DNA of 63,020 bases from Ga0077536 sp943370145 (GCA_943370145.1 CALRPY020000023.1:1-63020), one strand, 5' to 3'. Shown: positions 53,891 to 63,020, counted from the stretch's first letter. Translations and numbers: made by a program. The notes: generated from the sequence alone by a model not told the origin.

Positions 53891-55303
53891 TCAACCGGCC
53901 GAAGGCGCCGCCAGCTTGCTGTGGCGGATCGAGTACAGGAAGTAGAACGCGATGCCGGCGAGGAGCCAGCCGACGAAGCGCGACCAGGTGTGCCCCGGCA
54001 GGAACAGCATCAGCGCACCGCAGGACAGGGCGCCGGCCAGCGGGATCAGGGGATTCCAGGGCAGCCTGAACGGGCGGTGCAGCGCGGGCTGGGTATGACG
54101 CAGCAGGATCACGCCGCCGCAGACCATCACGAACGCGAACAGCGTGCCGATGTTCACGAGCTGGGCGAGCTTGCCCAGCGGCAGCACCCCGGCGAACAGC
54201 GCACAGATCAGGCCGACGACGACGATGGTCTTGACCGGCGTCTGCGTCTTCGGGTTGATGTCACTGAAGAAGGGGGGCAGCAGGCCGTCACGCGCCATCG
54301 CGAAGATGATGCGCGTCAGCCCGTAGTACAGCACCAGCATCACCGTGATGAGGCCGGCAATCACGCCGACCGCGACCAGCCCGGAGGCCCAGCGATGGCC
54401 GATCGAGAGCAGGGCGGCGGCCACCGGTGAGGACACGCCCAGCTCCTTGTAGCTGACCACCCCCGTCAGCACGCCGGCCACCGCGATGTAGACGACCGTG
54501 CAGATCGCGAGCGCGGCGAGGATGCCGATTGGGAGATCCCGCTGCGGGTTGTGGGCCTCCTCGGCCGCGGTGGTCACCGCGTCGAAGCCGATGTAGGCGA
54601 AGAACACCAGCGACGCGCCGGCGAGGACGCCCACCGTCTCGCCGCCCGGCATGCGCTCGAACCAGCCGTAGGGCATGAAGGGGACCCAGTTCGTCGCGTC
54701 GACGTGGCGGGTGGCCGCGAACAGGAAGATTGCAATCGTCGCGAGCTTCACCGCGACCATCAGCGCATTGAGCCGGGCGCTTTCCTTGACGCCGACGATC
54801 AGCAGGCCCATCAGGAACAGGATGACCAGCACGGCCGGCAGGTTCACCAGCCCGCCGTTCTCCGGGTGCGAGGAAATCGCCTTCGGCAGTTCGAGCCCGA
54901 TTGATGCCAGCGCGTTCGCGAAGTACCCCGACCAGCCGTTGGCGACCGCCGCGACGGACATGCCGTACTCCAGCAACAGCGTCCAGCCGATCATCCACGC
55001 GATGAATTCGCCGAAGGCCGAGTAACTGTAGCCGTAGGCACTGCCGCAACCGCCCAGGCTGGCCGCGAGTTCGGCATAGGACAGGGCGGCGAAGGCGCAG
55101 GCGACGCCGGCGATGATGAAGGACAGGACGACGGCAGGGCCGGCCTGGTTCGCCGCCGCGATGCCCGTGAGCACGAAGATGCCGGTGCCGATGATGGCGC
55201 CGATGCCGAGCAGCGTCAGGTCGAACGCGGTCAGGCAGCGCTTCAGGCCGCTGTCGGCATAGTGCTCGTGCGTCATCGTGCGAGTGCGGAACAGCTGCTT
55301 CAT
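53891..55303 (-). CDS. APC-family cationic amino-acid permease
   Basis: 470-residue transporter with 12-13 helices. GIGAIIGTGIFVLTGIAA in helix 1 is the substrate-binding signature of the APC superfamily. The 14-residue cytosolic start (MKQLFRTRTMTHEH) and FFAYIGFDAVTTAAEEAHNP in helix 6 point to the CAT/YfnA group. The start at 55303 has GGAGG 7 bp upstream on the reverse strand. Frame extension to 55675 runs through a repeat and is not coding. The exact amino acid is unknown. Confidence 0.88.
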   Translation of the reverse strand: MKQLFRTRTMTHEHYADSGLKRCLTAFDLTLLGIGAIIGTGIFVLTGIAAANQAGPAVVLSFIIAGVACAFAALSYAELAASLGGCGSAYGYSYSAFGEFIAWMIGWTLLLEYGMSVAAVANGWSGYFANALASIGLELPKAISSHPENGGLVNLPAVLVILFLMGLLIVGVKESARLNALMVAVKLATIAIFLFAATRHVDATNWVPFMPYGWFERMPGGETVGVLAGASLVFFAYIGFDAVTTAAEEAHNPQRDLPIGILAALAICTVVYIAVAGVLTGVVSYKELGVSSPVAAALLSIGHRWASGLVAVGVIAGLITVMLVLYYGLTRIIFAMARDGLLPPFFSDINPKTQTPVKTIVVVGLICALFAGVLPLGKLAQLVNIGTLFAFVMVCGGVILLRHTQPALHRPFRLPWNPLIPLAGALSCGALMLFLPGHTWSRFVGWLLAGIAFYFLYSIRHSKLAAPSAG

Positions 55304-55404
55304 GCGCGACCTCCAGAGGCTGAGTGCCCAGTGTAGGAAGATTCGCGGGGGTGGGGAATGGGCAGGGCAGTCACCTGGATGCCCTGCGCCCACGCTCGGC
55401 GAAA

Positions 55405-55498
55405 GGGCCGGGAGAGGGGCGCGTTGGTGCGTGCGGCGCCAGTCGGCAGCGACCCTCACCCGCGCTGCGCGCGGCCTCTCCCGGGGCGTGAGAGGCGA
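55405..55498. repeat. Palindromic intergenic repeat family (one and a half units)
   Basis: A partial unit (GGGCCGGGAGAGGGGCGCG at 55405-55423) is followed by a full inverted unit at 55451-55498 (CCCTCACCCGCGCTGCGCGC then GGCCTCTCCCGGGG). It ends 26 bp before the stop of the TonB-dependent receptor gene. Confidence 0.8.
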
Positions 55499-55524
55499 AG
55501 CCTTCCTGCTTGCGTGCCGCCGGC

Positions 55525-57570
55525 CTAGAAGGTGTAGCGCGCCGTCAACCCGCCGTAGACGTTGCGGTCGGGTGCCGGCTCGAAGTAGCGCGCGCCGGTG
55601 GCGTTCAGGATCACGTTCTGGTTGTACTCCTCGTCGAAGAGGTTGTTGATTCCGAAGAACGGCTGCACGCCCCACTGGCCGAGCGCGAAGTCGCGGCCGA
55701 AGCGCAGGTTGCCAACGTGGTAGCTGTCGTTGGTCGCGGTGTTCGCGTTGTCGGCGTAGAGCTCGTCGACGTGCAGCATGTCGAAAATCGCGTAGAAGCC
55801 AGAGCTGTGGGTGTACGCCACTTCCCCGTAGAACTGGTGCTCCGGCTGGCCGGGCAGGTTGTTGCCCTCGATGGCCGGCGTGGCGAAGGAGCGGTCGAAG
55901 GTGAAGTCCGCGTAGGTGTACGCGACCGCGAGGTCGAGGCCCGGGAAGACTTCGTAGCGCAGGCTGGTTTCGACGCCGTTGCGTTCCGTGTCCGCGTTCT
56001 GGAAGAACGTGCGGCCGCCGTTGTTGACGACGTTGATGATCTCGTCCTCGACCGTCGTGTAGTACACCGCGAGATCGTAGCTCAGGCGTTCGCGCACCAG
56101 GCCCTTCACGCCCACCTCGTAGGTCTTCGCGTGCTGGGCGGCGACATTGCCGAAGCCGCCGAGGATGCCGCCGCGCGACGCGTTCGCGAGTTCGGTGAAG
56201 CTCGGCGTCTCGAAGGCGGTGCCGTAGTTCGCGTAGAGATTGAGTTCGCGCAGCGGGCTGTAGACGATGCCGGCCATCGGGTTCAGTTCGTCGAAGTCGA
56301 GGCCGTCGGTCTGGTCACCGTTGGTGAGGAAGCGGTCGTCGACGTCGAGGTCGATGCTGTCGTAACGCAGGCCCAGCAGCACGTCGATCTGCTCGGTCAC
56401 GCCGAATTCATTGTGCAGGTAGAAGCCGCGGGCGTCGGCGTTCTCGACCTGGTCGAAGCTCAGCGCGCCGCGCGCGCCCGCGACGTTGAGATAACGCTGG
56501 CGGTCGTCTTCCTGGGCGTCGATGTCGAAGCCCGCGGTGAGACGGTTGTCGTGGCCGAACAGTGGCGCATCGAAGGAGTACTGCGCGCCGCCGCCGAGCA
56601 CGAAGCGATTGAATTCGACCACGCCGTCGGCGGCGCCGAACGGCACGCCGATGGCGAGGTTGTTGGCGAAATCACGCCAGATGTAATAGTTGCGCAGCTG
56701 CAGGTGGTGGTACTCGCCCATGTCGCGCGTGTACACGAAACCGACCTTCTGCTGCTCGAGCCATTCGCCGGAGTCGAAGCGCAGGTTGTTCGCGCCCGCC
56801 TGCTTGCGATTGGTCCGGACCTGGGCGGCGGTGAGCCCGCCCGGGTCGTCGGATACGGGTGAGTCGACCGCGTTGACGATGGCGGTCAATTCGGAACCGT
56901 CGTTGAAGCTGTAGCGGAACTTGCTGTTGACCAGCGAGTGGTTCACCTCGCTGTGATCGCGGTAGCCGTCCATATTGAGATAGGAGCCGCTGACCAGATA
57001 GTTCAGCGCGCCGACCTGCCCACCACTTTTCACCGTGTAGCGCCCGAAGTCGAACTCGCCGCGGCTCAAGCCGGCCTCGGCGTAGGGCTGGTCCGGACCG
57101 TCCTCGGTGAAGATGTTGACGACGCCGCCGGCCGACGCGCCGTAGAGCGCCGCCGCCGGGCCGCGCAGCACCTCGATGCGCGATGCCGAGTTCAGGTCGA
57201 TGTCGTCGATGCCGCCCTGGCCGTCGGGCAGCGTCGACGGGATGCCGTCCACATAGATCTTCACGCCGCGGATGCCGAACTGTGAGCGCGCGCCGAAACC
57301 GCGGATGGACAGGCGCGTGTCCTGCGCGAAGTTGTAGCGGTTCTGGAAGAACACGCCGGGGATGCGGGCCATCGACTCGTCGATGCCGAGTTGCTGGCGG
57401 CGCTGGATCGATGCCTGCTCGACGGTCGAGATTGCAAGCGGGGTGCGCAGGACATCGCGCTCGACGCGCGTGGCGGTGACGGTGTACTGCTCGTCGGTCG
57501 CGGTGGCGGTGAAAGGCAGCGTGACGATCAGCGCTGCGCCTGCGGTTCGAATGGCGGTGCGGGGTTTCAT
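55525..57570 (-). CDS. TonB-dependent outer-membrane receptor
   Basis: 681-residue receptor. A signal peptide (TAGAALIVTLPFTATA) is followed by the TonB-box region DEQYTVTATRVERDV and a plug domain (about 40-155) with SIRGFGARSQFGIRGVKIYV and RIEVLRGPAAALYGASAGGV. A 22-strand barrel ends in a terminal aromatic (GGLTARYTF). The start at 57570 is chosen because the signal peptide begins there. The layout resembles siderophore receptors such as the FecA-like group, but substrate cannot be read. It is divergent from the isoaspartyl methyltransferase gene. Confidence 0.9.
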   Translation of the reverse strand: MKPRTAIRTAGAALIVTLPFTATATDEQYTVTATRVERDVLRTPLAISTVEQASIQRRQQLGIDESMARIPGVFFQNRYNFAQDTRLSIRGFGARSQFGIRGVKIYVDGIPSTLPDGQGGIDDIDLNSASRIEVLRGPAAALYGASAGGVVNIFTEDGPDQPYAEAGLSRGEFDFGRYTVKSGGQVGALNYLVSGSYLNMDGYRDHSEVNHSLVNSKFRYSFNDGSELTAIVNAVDSPVSDDPGGLTAAQVRTNRKQAGANNLRFDSGEWLEQQKVGFVYTRDMGEYHHLQLRNYYIWRDFANNLAIGVPFGAADGVVEFNRFVLGGGAQYSFDAPLFGHDNRLTAGFDIDAQEDDRQRYLNVAGARGALSFDQVENADARGFYLHNEFGVTEQIDVLLGLRYDSIDLDVDDRFLTNGDQTDGLDFDELNPMAGIVYSPLRELNLYANYGTAFETPSFTELANASRGGILGGFGNVAAQHAKTYEVGVKGLVRERLSYDLAVYYTTVEDEIINVVNNGGRTFFQNADTERNGVETSLRYEVFPGLDLAVAYTYADFTFDRSFATPAIEGNNLPGQPEHQFYGEVAYTHSSGFYAIFDMLHVDELYADNANTATNDSYHVGNLRFGRDFALGQWGVQPFFGINNLFDEEYNQNVILNATGARYFEPAPDRNVYGGLTARYTF

Positions 57571-57622
57571 ATTGATCCGTGGCAATAACAGAGGCGCGAT
57601 TGGAAGGCAAAATGTGTACCGA

Positions 57623-57637
57623 TGCAAAATTTTTGCA
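57623..57637. promoter_or_regulatory. Palindrome TGCAAAATTTTTGCA in a divergent promoter region
   Basis: Perfect 7-nt arms around one T, in an AT-rich patch 53 bp from the receptor start. It could be an operator for either divergent gene. It does not match the Fur consensus. Confidence 0.35.
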
Positions 57638-57696
57638 CGACAAGCGCGCGGATTGTGGATGGCTGCCGACATCGCCGCGAGGAAGTGGGTGATATC

Positions 57697-58530
57697 GTGC
57701 ATTTTGACGGCACGACTGGTTGCACACAGCCAGTCGCGCGCTGCACATCAAGGCTCCCCGGGCGCCCAAGGCCAAGGTCTGCGCGACGACCCTGGCGGGA
57801 CGCGCTTGCAGTGCTGTTGTTCGCATACGCCTGCAGCGCAGGCGCGGAGGAGAAGGCCATGCTTCACCAGGCACGCGACCGGCTGCTCGACGAGATTGCG
57901 CTCGACTACCGTGAAACCGCCGACTACACGGGCTTGCGGGCGATGGGCCGAGCGGTCAGGCACGCCATGGGCAAGGTGCCCCGCGAGGATTTCGTCGACG
58001 CCGAAGATGCCGACCAGGCCTATGTCAACCGGCCGCTGTCCATCGGTCACGGCCAGACCATCTCCCAACCCTACATCGTCGCGCTGATGACCGACCTGCT
58101 CGAGGTCGAGCCTGGCGATCGGGTGCTCGAGATCGGCACGGGGTCCGGTTACCAGGCCGCGGTGCTCGGCGAACTCGGCGCGGAGGTCTACACCATCGAG
58201 ATCGTCGCGCCGCTCGGCGAACAGGCGCGCGCAAGACTGGCGGGCATGGGCTACGACCGTATCCACGTGCGGGTCGGCGACGGCAACCTCGGCTGGCCGG
58301 AGGCGGCGCCCTTCGACGGCATCATCGTCACCGCGGCGGGACCCATTCCGCCGGCCCTGGTCGAGCAGCTCGCGCCGGAGGGTCGCCTCGTGATGCCGGT
58401 GGGGGTGAGCGGAGGCGATCAGGAACTCGTGGTGATCACGCGCAAGCCCGACGGCACGCTGCACCAGGCATCGAAGCTGCCGGTGCGCTTCGTGCCACTG
58501 ACCGGCGATACCTCGGGCGGGGGAGACTGA
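57697..58530 (+). CDS. pcm: Protein-L-isoaspartate O-methyltransferase, apparently exported
   Basis: 277-residue methyltransferase that starts repair of isoaspartyl damage. The SAM motif is VLEIGTGSGYQAAVLGEL, and REDFVDAEDADQAYVNRPLS is the conserved substrate region. The start is uncertain. GTG at 57697, with GAGGAAG upstream, gives a basic leader and a hydrophobic segment ending AYACSAGA, which looks like a signal peptide. ATG at 57859 (MLHQARDRLLDE) gives the usual cytoplasmic length. The ATG at 57622 begins inside the palindrome and is unlikely. Confidence 0.82.
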   Translation: MHFDGTTGCTQPVARCTSRLPGRPRPRSARRPWRDALAVLLFAYACSAGAEEKAMLHQARDRLLDEIALDYRETADYTGLRAMGRAVRHAMGKVPREDFVDAEDADQAYVNRPLSIGHGQTISQPYIVALMTDLLEVEPGDRVLEIGTGSGYQAAVLGELGAEVYTIEIVAPLGEQARARLAGMGYDRIHVRVGDGNLGWPEAAPFDGIIVTAAGPIPPALVEQLAPEGRLVMPVGVSGGDQELVVITRKPDGTLHQASKLPVRFVPLTGDTSGGGD

Positions 58531-58580
58531 AGCGCCGGCCCGTTATTGAGCTTGCCGTGGACGGCGGCGACAATGCGGCC

Positions 58581-60131
58581 ATGCACCTGACACAAGCCAT
58601 CTCCCGCGGCGCCTTGCTGAAGGGCAGCCGCACGGCGCTCCACTGCGGGGACGAATCCCGCACCTGGCGCGATTTCGCCGACCGCGTGGCCCGCTTCGCC
58701 GGCATGCTCGCCGACCTCGGCGTGAAGGCCGACACCGGCGTGGCGATACTCGCCGACTCCGGCTTCCCCTATTTCGAATATCACTTCGCCGTGCCGTGGG
58801 CCGGTGGCGTGATGGTGCCGCTCAACACGCGGCTGGCCGATGCCGAACTCGGCTACATCCTGAACGATGCGGACGCCGAGATCCTGATCTGCGGCGCCGA
58901 GTACGCCAACCGGCTGCCGGCGCTGCGCAAGCTCGCGCCGCGCATCCGGGAAGTCATCACCATCGGCATGCCGGCGGACAGCGGCGGCCATGACTACGAA
59001 ACCCTGTTGCGCGCCCGTGCGCCACTGCCCGACTGCCGGCGTGGCGGCAGCGACCTGCTCGCAATCATCTATACCGGCGGCACCACGGGACATCCCAAGG
59101 GCGTCGCGCTCGCGCACTCGAACCTCGTCGCGAACACCCTCGCGCAGATTCCGAACATGGAATTCCACGAGGACATGGTGTACCTGCACTCGACGCCGGT
59201 GTTCCATACCGCCGGCAGCGCCCGGATCTACAGCACGATGACGGCGCTCGGCACGGGCATCATCCAGCCGCGCTTCGACGTCGACGGCGTGCTGGATGCC
59301 GTCGAGCAGCACCGCGTGACGCACCTGCTGCTGGTGCCGACGATGATCAACCGCCTGCTGAACAGCCCGCGCTTCGCCGACACTGATTTCTCGAGCGTGA
59401 CCAACATCTCGTACGGCGCCTCGATCATGCCCGAGTCCCTGGTGCGCAAGGCGCTGAAGCTGCTGCCGAAGGTGCGCTTCACGCAGTCCTATGGCATGAC
59501 CGAGCTGTCCCCCTCTGCGGCATACCTGCAGCCGAAGTACCACGTGCTCGAAGGACCGCTCGCCGGGCGCATCAAGTCCATCGGCCAGCCGATCCACACG
59601 GCCGAGATCCGCATCGCGGACGAGCAGGACAACGAGGTCCCGCGCGGCGAGGTCGGCGAAATCCAGGTCCGCGGACCGATGGTCATGCAGCGGTACTGGA
59701 AGCAGCCCGAGCTGACCGCGCAGACCCTGCGCGGCGGCTGGATGCACACCGGCGACGCCGCCTGGATGGACGACGAGGGTTTCATCTTCATGGTCGATCG
59801 CCTGAAGGATATGATCATCTCCGGCGGCGAGAACGTGTATTCCGGCGAGGTCGAGAACGCCCTGCACGAGCACCACGGCGTGCGCGAGTGCGCGGTCATC
59901 GGCCTGCCCGACGACGACTTCGGCGAGCGCGTGCACGCGATCGTCGTGCCGCACGAGGGGGTGAGCATCACCGTGGAGGAATTGATCGCCCACTGCCGCG
60001 GCCTCATCGCAGGCTACAAATGTCCGCGCAGCATCGAGATTCGGCACACCCCGCTGCCGCTCTCGGGCACCAACAAGATTCTCAAGCGGCAGCTCCGCGA
60101 AGAGGCGCTCGCGGCGCTCGGCCGCGGCTGA
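58581..60131 (+). CDS. Acyl-CoA synthetase (AMP-forming)
   Basis: 516-residue ANL-superfamily ligase that activates a carboxylic acid via acyl-AMP. The ATP loop is YTGGTTGHPKG (about 164-174). Motif QSYGMTELSP, the hinge region GDAAWMDDEGFIFMVDRLKD and the catalytic Lys in SGTNKILKRQL are all present. The ATG at 58581 is preferred over an upstream GTG at 58557. It lies 50 bp after the methyltransferase gene. Likely substrates are fatty or aromatic acids. Confidence 0.9.
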   Translation: MHLTQAISRGALLKGSRTALHCGDESRTWRDFADRVARFAGMLADLGVKADTGVAILADSGFPYFEYHFAVPWAGGVMVPLNTRLADAELGYILNDADAEILICGAEYANRLPALRKLAPRIREVITIGMPADSGGHDYETLLRARAPLPDCRRGGSDLLAIIYTGGTTGHPKGVALAHSNLVANTLAQIPNMEFHEDMVYLHSTPVFHTAGSARIYSTMTALGTGIIQPRFDVDGVLDAVEQHRVTHLLLVPTMINRLLNSPRFADTDFSSVTNISYGASIMPESLVRKALKLLPKVRFTQSYGMTELSPSAAYLQPKYHVLEGPLAGRIKSIGQPIHTAEIRIADEQDNEVPRGEVGEIQVRGPMVMQRYWKQPELTAQTLRGGWMHTGDAAWMDDEGFIFMVDRLKDMIISGGENVYSGEVENALHEHHGVRECAVIGLPDDDFGERVHAIVVPHEGVSITVEELIAHCRGLIAGYKCPRSIEIRHTPLPLSGTNKILKRQLREEALAALGRG

Positions 60132-60173
60132 GTCGGGAGGCGTCACCCCGCACCATGAATGAAGCTCGCCTCT

Positions 60174-60576
60174 CCCGCCCCGGGGGGGCTCTTGGTCACA
60201 TTTGGACGCAGGTACCGGGGTGCAGACCTTGATGGGCCACCAAGAACACTGAGCGGATCGGGTGGACAGGTGCCGCCCGGCCGGCATTGCCACGGCAGAG
60301 GCGCCTTCCGCAATTCACCGTTCTTCTCCGTGTCCTCCGTGCTCTTGGTCAAGATTCGGCGCCTGTTGCCGTGGCAACGCCAGGTTTCACCACGGAGAGC
60401 ACGGGGGACATGGAGAAGTCGCATTTTCGAGCGTGGTCCGGGCAATGGCCATGCCGTCGACCGCTGGCTCAGCCCCACTCGTCTAATCTCGGTGTTCTCG
60501 GCGTTCTCTGTGGCCCAACAGCACGTGGACGCGGGCACCCGCATCCGAATGTGACCAAGAGACAGCCCGCCCCGGG
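60174..60576. mobile_element. MITE-like non-autonomous element with 11-bp target duplication (copy 2)
   Basis: CCCGCCCCGGG at 60174-60184 and 60566-60576 flanks a 381-bp insert. Its ends are inverted: CTCTTGGTCACATTTGGA (60189-60206) against the complement of 60544-60561, matching at 17 of 18 bases. Inside, GGGCCACCAAGAACACTGAG (60234-60253) pairs with the complement of 60488-60515. Two further CTCCGTG/CACGGAG blocks face each other at the centre. It interrupts a palindromic repeat whose halves can be rejoined exactly across one copy of the 11 bp. Confidence 0.85.
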
Positions 60577-60688
60577 AGAGGCCGCGCGCAGCGCGGGTGA
60601 GGGTCGTTTCCGGGTGGCGCAGCGCCGATTGACGCGCCCCTCACCCGCCGCCTTCGGTGTCAACCGCTCCCGCCAGCGGGAGCGGTGA
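60566..60688. repeat. Palindromic intergenic repeat family (composite, first unit split by the element)
   Basis: The first unit is split: its 5' part (CCTCTCCCGCCCCGGG) is at 60169-60184 and the rest is at 60566-60604. An inverted second unit (CCCCTCACCCGCCGCCTTCG onward) occupies 60636-60688. Together with the element it fills most of the 698-bp gap before glcB. No gene was seen there. Confidence 0.8.
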
Positions 60689-60791
60689 AACCTGCTGTGC
60701 AAGCGGCAACGACAGTCCACGCGGGCGCGGAGGAATCCGCCCGGGCCGCAGGCAATACACCCCGACGGGCCGAAACTTCCCCGGGACCGGT

Positions 60792-60797
60792 TATCAT
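60792..60797 (+). promoter_or_regulatory. Possible -10 box (TATCAT) upstream of glcB
   Basis: TATCAT in a GC-rich stretch, 33 bp before the ATG. No clear -35 box, so only tentative. Confidence 0.3.
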
Positions 60798-60829
60798 TGG
60801 GCATCCCCCGTGACAGCCGAGAGACAGAC

Positions 60830-63020
60830 ATGAACGCTGGCGCAAGCAACACCGCCACCCATACCCCCGTCAACAGCGGCCACATGGAAGTCGCCAACCC
60901 GGTCTACCGGTTGGTGATGGACGAAATCCTGCCCGGCCTCGGCATCGACCCGGCCGGGTTCTGGCACAAGCTGGAAGAACTCATCACCGAACTCGCGCCG
61001 CGCAACAACATCCTGCTGCTGAAGCGCTACAAGCTGCAGGCCGAAATCGACACCTGGCACCAGTCCCGTTGCGATGCCCCGCACGATCACGCGCAGTACA
61101 AGAAATTCCTGCAGAAAATCGGCTACCTCCTGCCGGAGGGGCCCGATTTCACGGTCACGCCGACGAACATCGACGAGGAAATCGCGACCATTGCGGGACC
61201 GCAGCTCGTGGTGCCGGTGAAGAATGCGCGCTATGCGCTGAATGCGACGAACGCGCGCTGGGGTTCGCTCTACGACGCGCTCTACGGTTCGGACGTCATC
61301 GACGAGGCGGACGGCGCCGGCCGTGCCGGCCCCTACAACCCGGTGCGCGGCGCCAGGGTCATCGCCTATGGCCGGCAGCTGCTCGACGAGGCGGCGCCAC
61401 TCGCGGGCGCGTCCCACGCGGACGTCAGCGCCTACCGCGTCGTGCAGGGGCAGCTGCAGGTGACCCTGGCCAACGGTGGGACCGCCGGCCTCCAGCATCC
61501 GGCGCGTTTCGCCGGCTACAACGGCGCGCCCGAGGCGCCGACCGAAGTGCTGCTGAAGAACAACGGCCTGCACATCATCATCCAGGTCGATGCGAAGCAC
61601 CCGGTCGGCAAGGACGACCTCGCGCACGTGAAGGACCTGGTGCTCGAGTCCGCGACGACCGTCATCCAGGACTGCGAGGACTCGGTGGCCGCCGCCGACG
61701 GCGCCGACAAGGCCGAGGTCTACCGCAACTGGCTGGGCCTGATGAAGGGCACGCTGACCGACACCTTCGTCAAGAACGGCAGGACGATGACGCGCACGCT
61801 GGCGCCCGATCTCCAGTTCCTGGACCCGCAGGGCAAGCCGCTCACGCTGCACGGCCGCGCGTTGCTGCTGGTGCGCAACGTCGGCCACCTGATGACCAAC
61901 GACGCCGTGCTGTTCAAGGGTGAGGAGGCGCCGGAAGGCATCCTCGACGCCGCGATCACCGGCCTCATCGCGCTCTATGACCTGCGCGGGCTCGGCACGC
62001 TGCGCAACTCGCGCACCGGCTCGATGTACATCGTGAAGCCGAAGATGCACGGCCCCGAGGAAGTCGCGTTCGCCTGCGACATCTTCGACAAGGTCGAGGA
62101 CATGCTGGGCCTCGCCCGCCATACCCTGAAGATCGGCATCATGGACGAGGAACGCCGCACCACCGTCAACCTCAAGGAATGCATCCGCGCGGCGCGGGAA
62201 CGCATCATCTTCATCAACACCGGCTTCCTCGATCGCACGGGTGACGAGATCCACACGTCGATGGAGGCCGGCGTGATGGTGCGCAAGGAGGCGATGAAGC
62301 AGGAGAAGTGGATCAAGGCCTACGAGAACTGGAACGTCGACGTGGGTCTCGCCTGCGGCCTCCAGGGCAAGGCGCAGATCGGCAAGGGCATGTGGGCCAA
62401 GCCGGACCTGATGAAAGAGATGGTCGAGACCAAGCGCGCGCACCTGCTCGCCGGCGCGAGCACGGCATGGGTGCCGTCGCCGACCGCGGCGACGCTGCAC
62501 GCGATGCACTATCACCAGACCAACGTGTGGGAAGTGCAGAACGAACTGAAGAAGCGACCGCGCGCGAGCCTCGACGACATCCTGACCATCCCGCTGCTCG
62601 GCGACACGCCGCTGACGCGCGAGCAGGTGCAGGCCGAGCTCGACAACAACTGCCAGGGGATCCTCGGCTACGTGGTGCGCTGGATCGATCTCGGCATCGG
62701 CTGCTCCAAGGTGCCGGACATCCACGACGTGGGCCTGATGGAAGATCGCGCGACCTTGCGCATCTCCAGCCAGCACATCGCAAACTGGCTGCGCCACGAC
62801 TATGTGCGGCGCCGTCACGTGCTCGAGACCTTCAAGCGCATGGCGGTGATCGTCGACCGGCAGAACGCGAACGAACCGGGCTACAAGCCGATGTCAGACA
62901 ACTTCGACGAGTCCGTCGCCTTCCAGGCCGCCTGCGAACTGGTGTTCGGCGGCGTGCACCAGCCGAACGGCTACACCGAGCCGGTGCTGCACCGGCGCCG
63001 GCGCGAGCTGAAGGCCGCGG
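60830..63020 (+). CDS. glcB: Malate synthase G, 3' end cut by window edge
   Basis: 730 codons are visible. The enzyme condenses glyoxylate and acetyl-CoA to malate in the glyoxylate bypass. The G form is shown by its length (about 725 in the family) and by an extra N-terminal/insert domain (about 120-265). NARWGSLYDALYGSD, VIQDCEDSVAAADG and TSMEAGVMVRKEAMK are conserved, and LRISSQHIANWL is near the end. GYTEPVLHRRRRELKAA at the right edge means only a few residues are missing. No ribosome-binding site as strong as those of other genes here. An isocitrate lyase gene is not in the window. Confidence 0.93.
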   Translation, partial: MNAGASNTATHTPVNSGHMEVANPVYRLVMDEILPGLGIDPAGFWHKLEELITELAPRNNILLLKRYKLQAEIDTWHQSRCDAPHDHAQYKKFLQKIGYLLPEGPDFTVTPTNIDEEIATIAGPQLVVPVKNARYALNATNARWGSLYDALYGSDVIDEADGAGRAGPYNPVRGARVIAYGRQLLDEAAPLAGASHADVSAYRVVQGQLQVTLANGGTAGLQHPARFAGYNGAPEAPTEVLLKNNGLHIIIQVDAKHPVGKDDLAHVKDLVLESATTVIQDCEDSVAAADGADKAEVYRNWLGLMKGTLTDTFVKNGRTMTRTLAPDLQFLDPQGKPLTLHGRALLLVRNVGHLMTNDAVLFKGEEAPEGILDAAITGLIALYDLRGLGTLRNSRTGSMYIVKPKMHGPEEVAFACDIFDKVEDMLGLARHTLKIGIMDEERRTTVNLKECIRAARERIIFINTGFLDRTGDEIHTSMEAGVMVRKEAMKQEKWIKAYENWNVDVGLACGLQGKAQIGKGMWAKPDLMKEMVETKRAHLLAGASTAWVPSPTAATLHAMHYHQTNVWEVQNELKKRPRASLDDILTIPLLGDTPLTREQVQAELDNNCQGILGYVVRWIDLGIGCSKVPDIHDVGLMEDRATLRISSQHIANWLRHDYVRRRHVLETFKRMAVIVDRQNANEPGYKPMSDNFDESVAFQAACELVFGGVHQPNGYTEPVLHRRRRELKAA

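Noticed and set aside
60794..62818. 674-codon reverse open frame across glcB
   Set aside because: Antisense shadow. The forward frame is an unambiguous malate synthase.

Overview
This is a high-GC (roughly two-thirds G+C by eye), gene-dense chromosomal window with gammaproteobacterial gene content and order. The main evidence is the block yicC-gmk-rpoZ-spoT-ridA-recG-ubiA read leftward, divergent from rph-rdgB-hemW. An Uup-type ABC-F protein, a GlcB-type malate synthase and REP-like repeats beside a RAYT-type gene also fit. CaiB, acyl-CoA dehydrogenase, acyl-CoA ligase, MaoC-like and luciferase-like genes suggest an environmental heterotroph. The order (for example Nevskiales-like) is only a guess. 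No rRNA, tRNA, CRISPR array or prophage was seen.

Layout. 1-6.8 kb: putrescine uptake and catabolism, with puuA-spuC-potF-potG-potH leftward and puuB divergent. 6.8-11.4 kb: a GT-C membrane protein, a CoA-transferase, a VanZ-like protein and a Sel1-repeat protein. 11.4-22 kb: the conserved housekeeping block. 22-24.9 kb: a zinc alcohol dehydrogenase and an exported protein with an exosortase-type C-terminal tail. 25-29.1 kb: receiver-TPR, soluble histidine kinase, receiver-TPR. 29.1-32.5 kb: an SDR, two tandem FmdB-like small proteins, a RAYT-like protein that has lost catalytic residues, and a small membrane protein. 32.5-39.7 kb: a 2380-residue RTX protein with a lipase-like N-terminus and FG-GAP repeats. 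40-63 kb: uup, AhpD-like and PPOX proteins, a PAS-GGDEF-EAL protein, an MFS carrier, acyl-CoA metabolism, hydrolases, an amino-acid permease, a TonB-dependent receptor, an isoaspartyl methyltransferase, and the start of glcB, which runs off the right edge.

The most distinctive feature is a family of small non-autonomous mobile elements. Two copies (about 298 and 381 bp) have matching terminal inverted repeats and each is bordered by an 11-bp direct repeat. One sits at the ridA stop codon and splits the ridA-recG junction. The other has split a copy of a second, palindromic intergenic repeat family. Two more degenerate copies lie near 48.9 and 53.7 kb. The second repeat family (CTCTCCCG...CGGGAGAG plus CCCTCACCCGC) occurs in at least four places and supplies the 3' end of the alcohol dehydrogenase gene.
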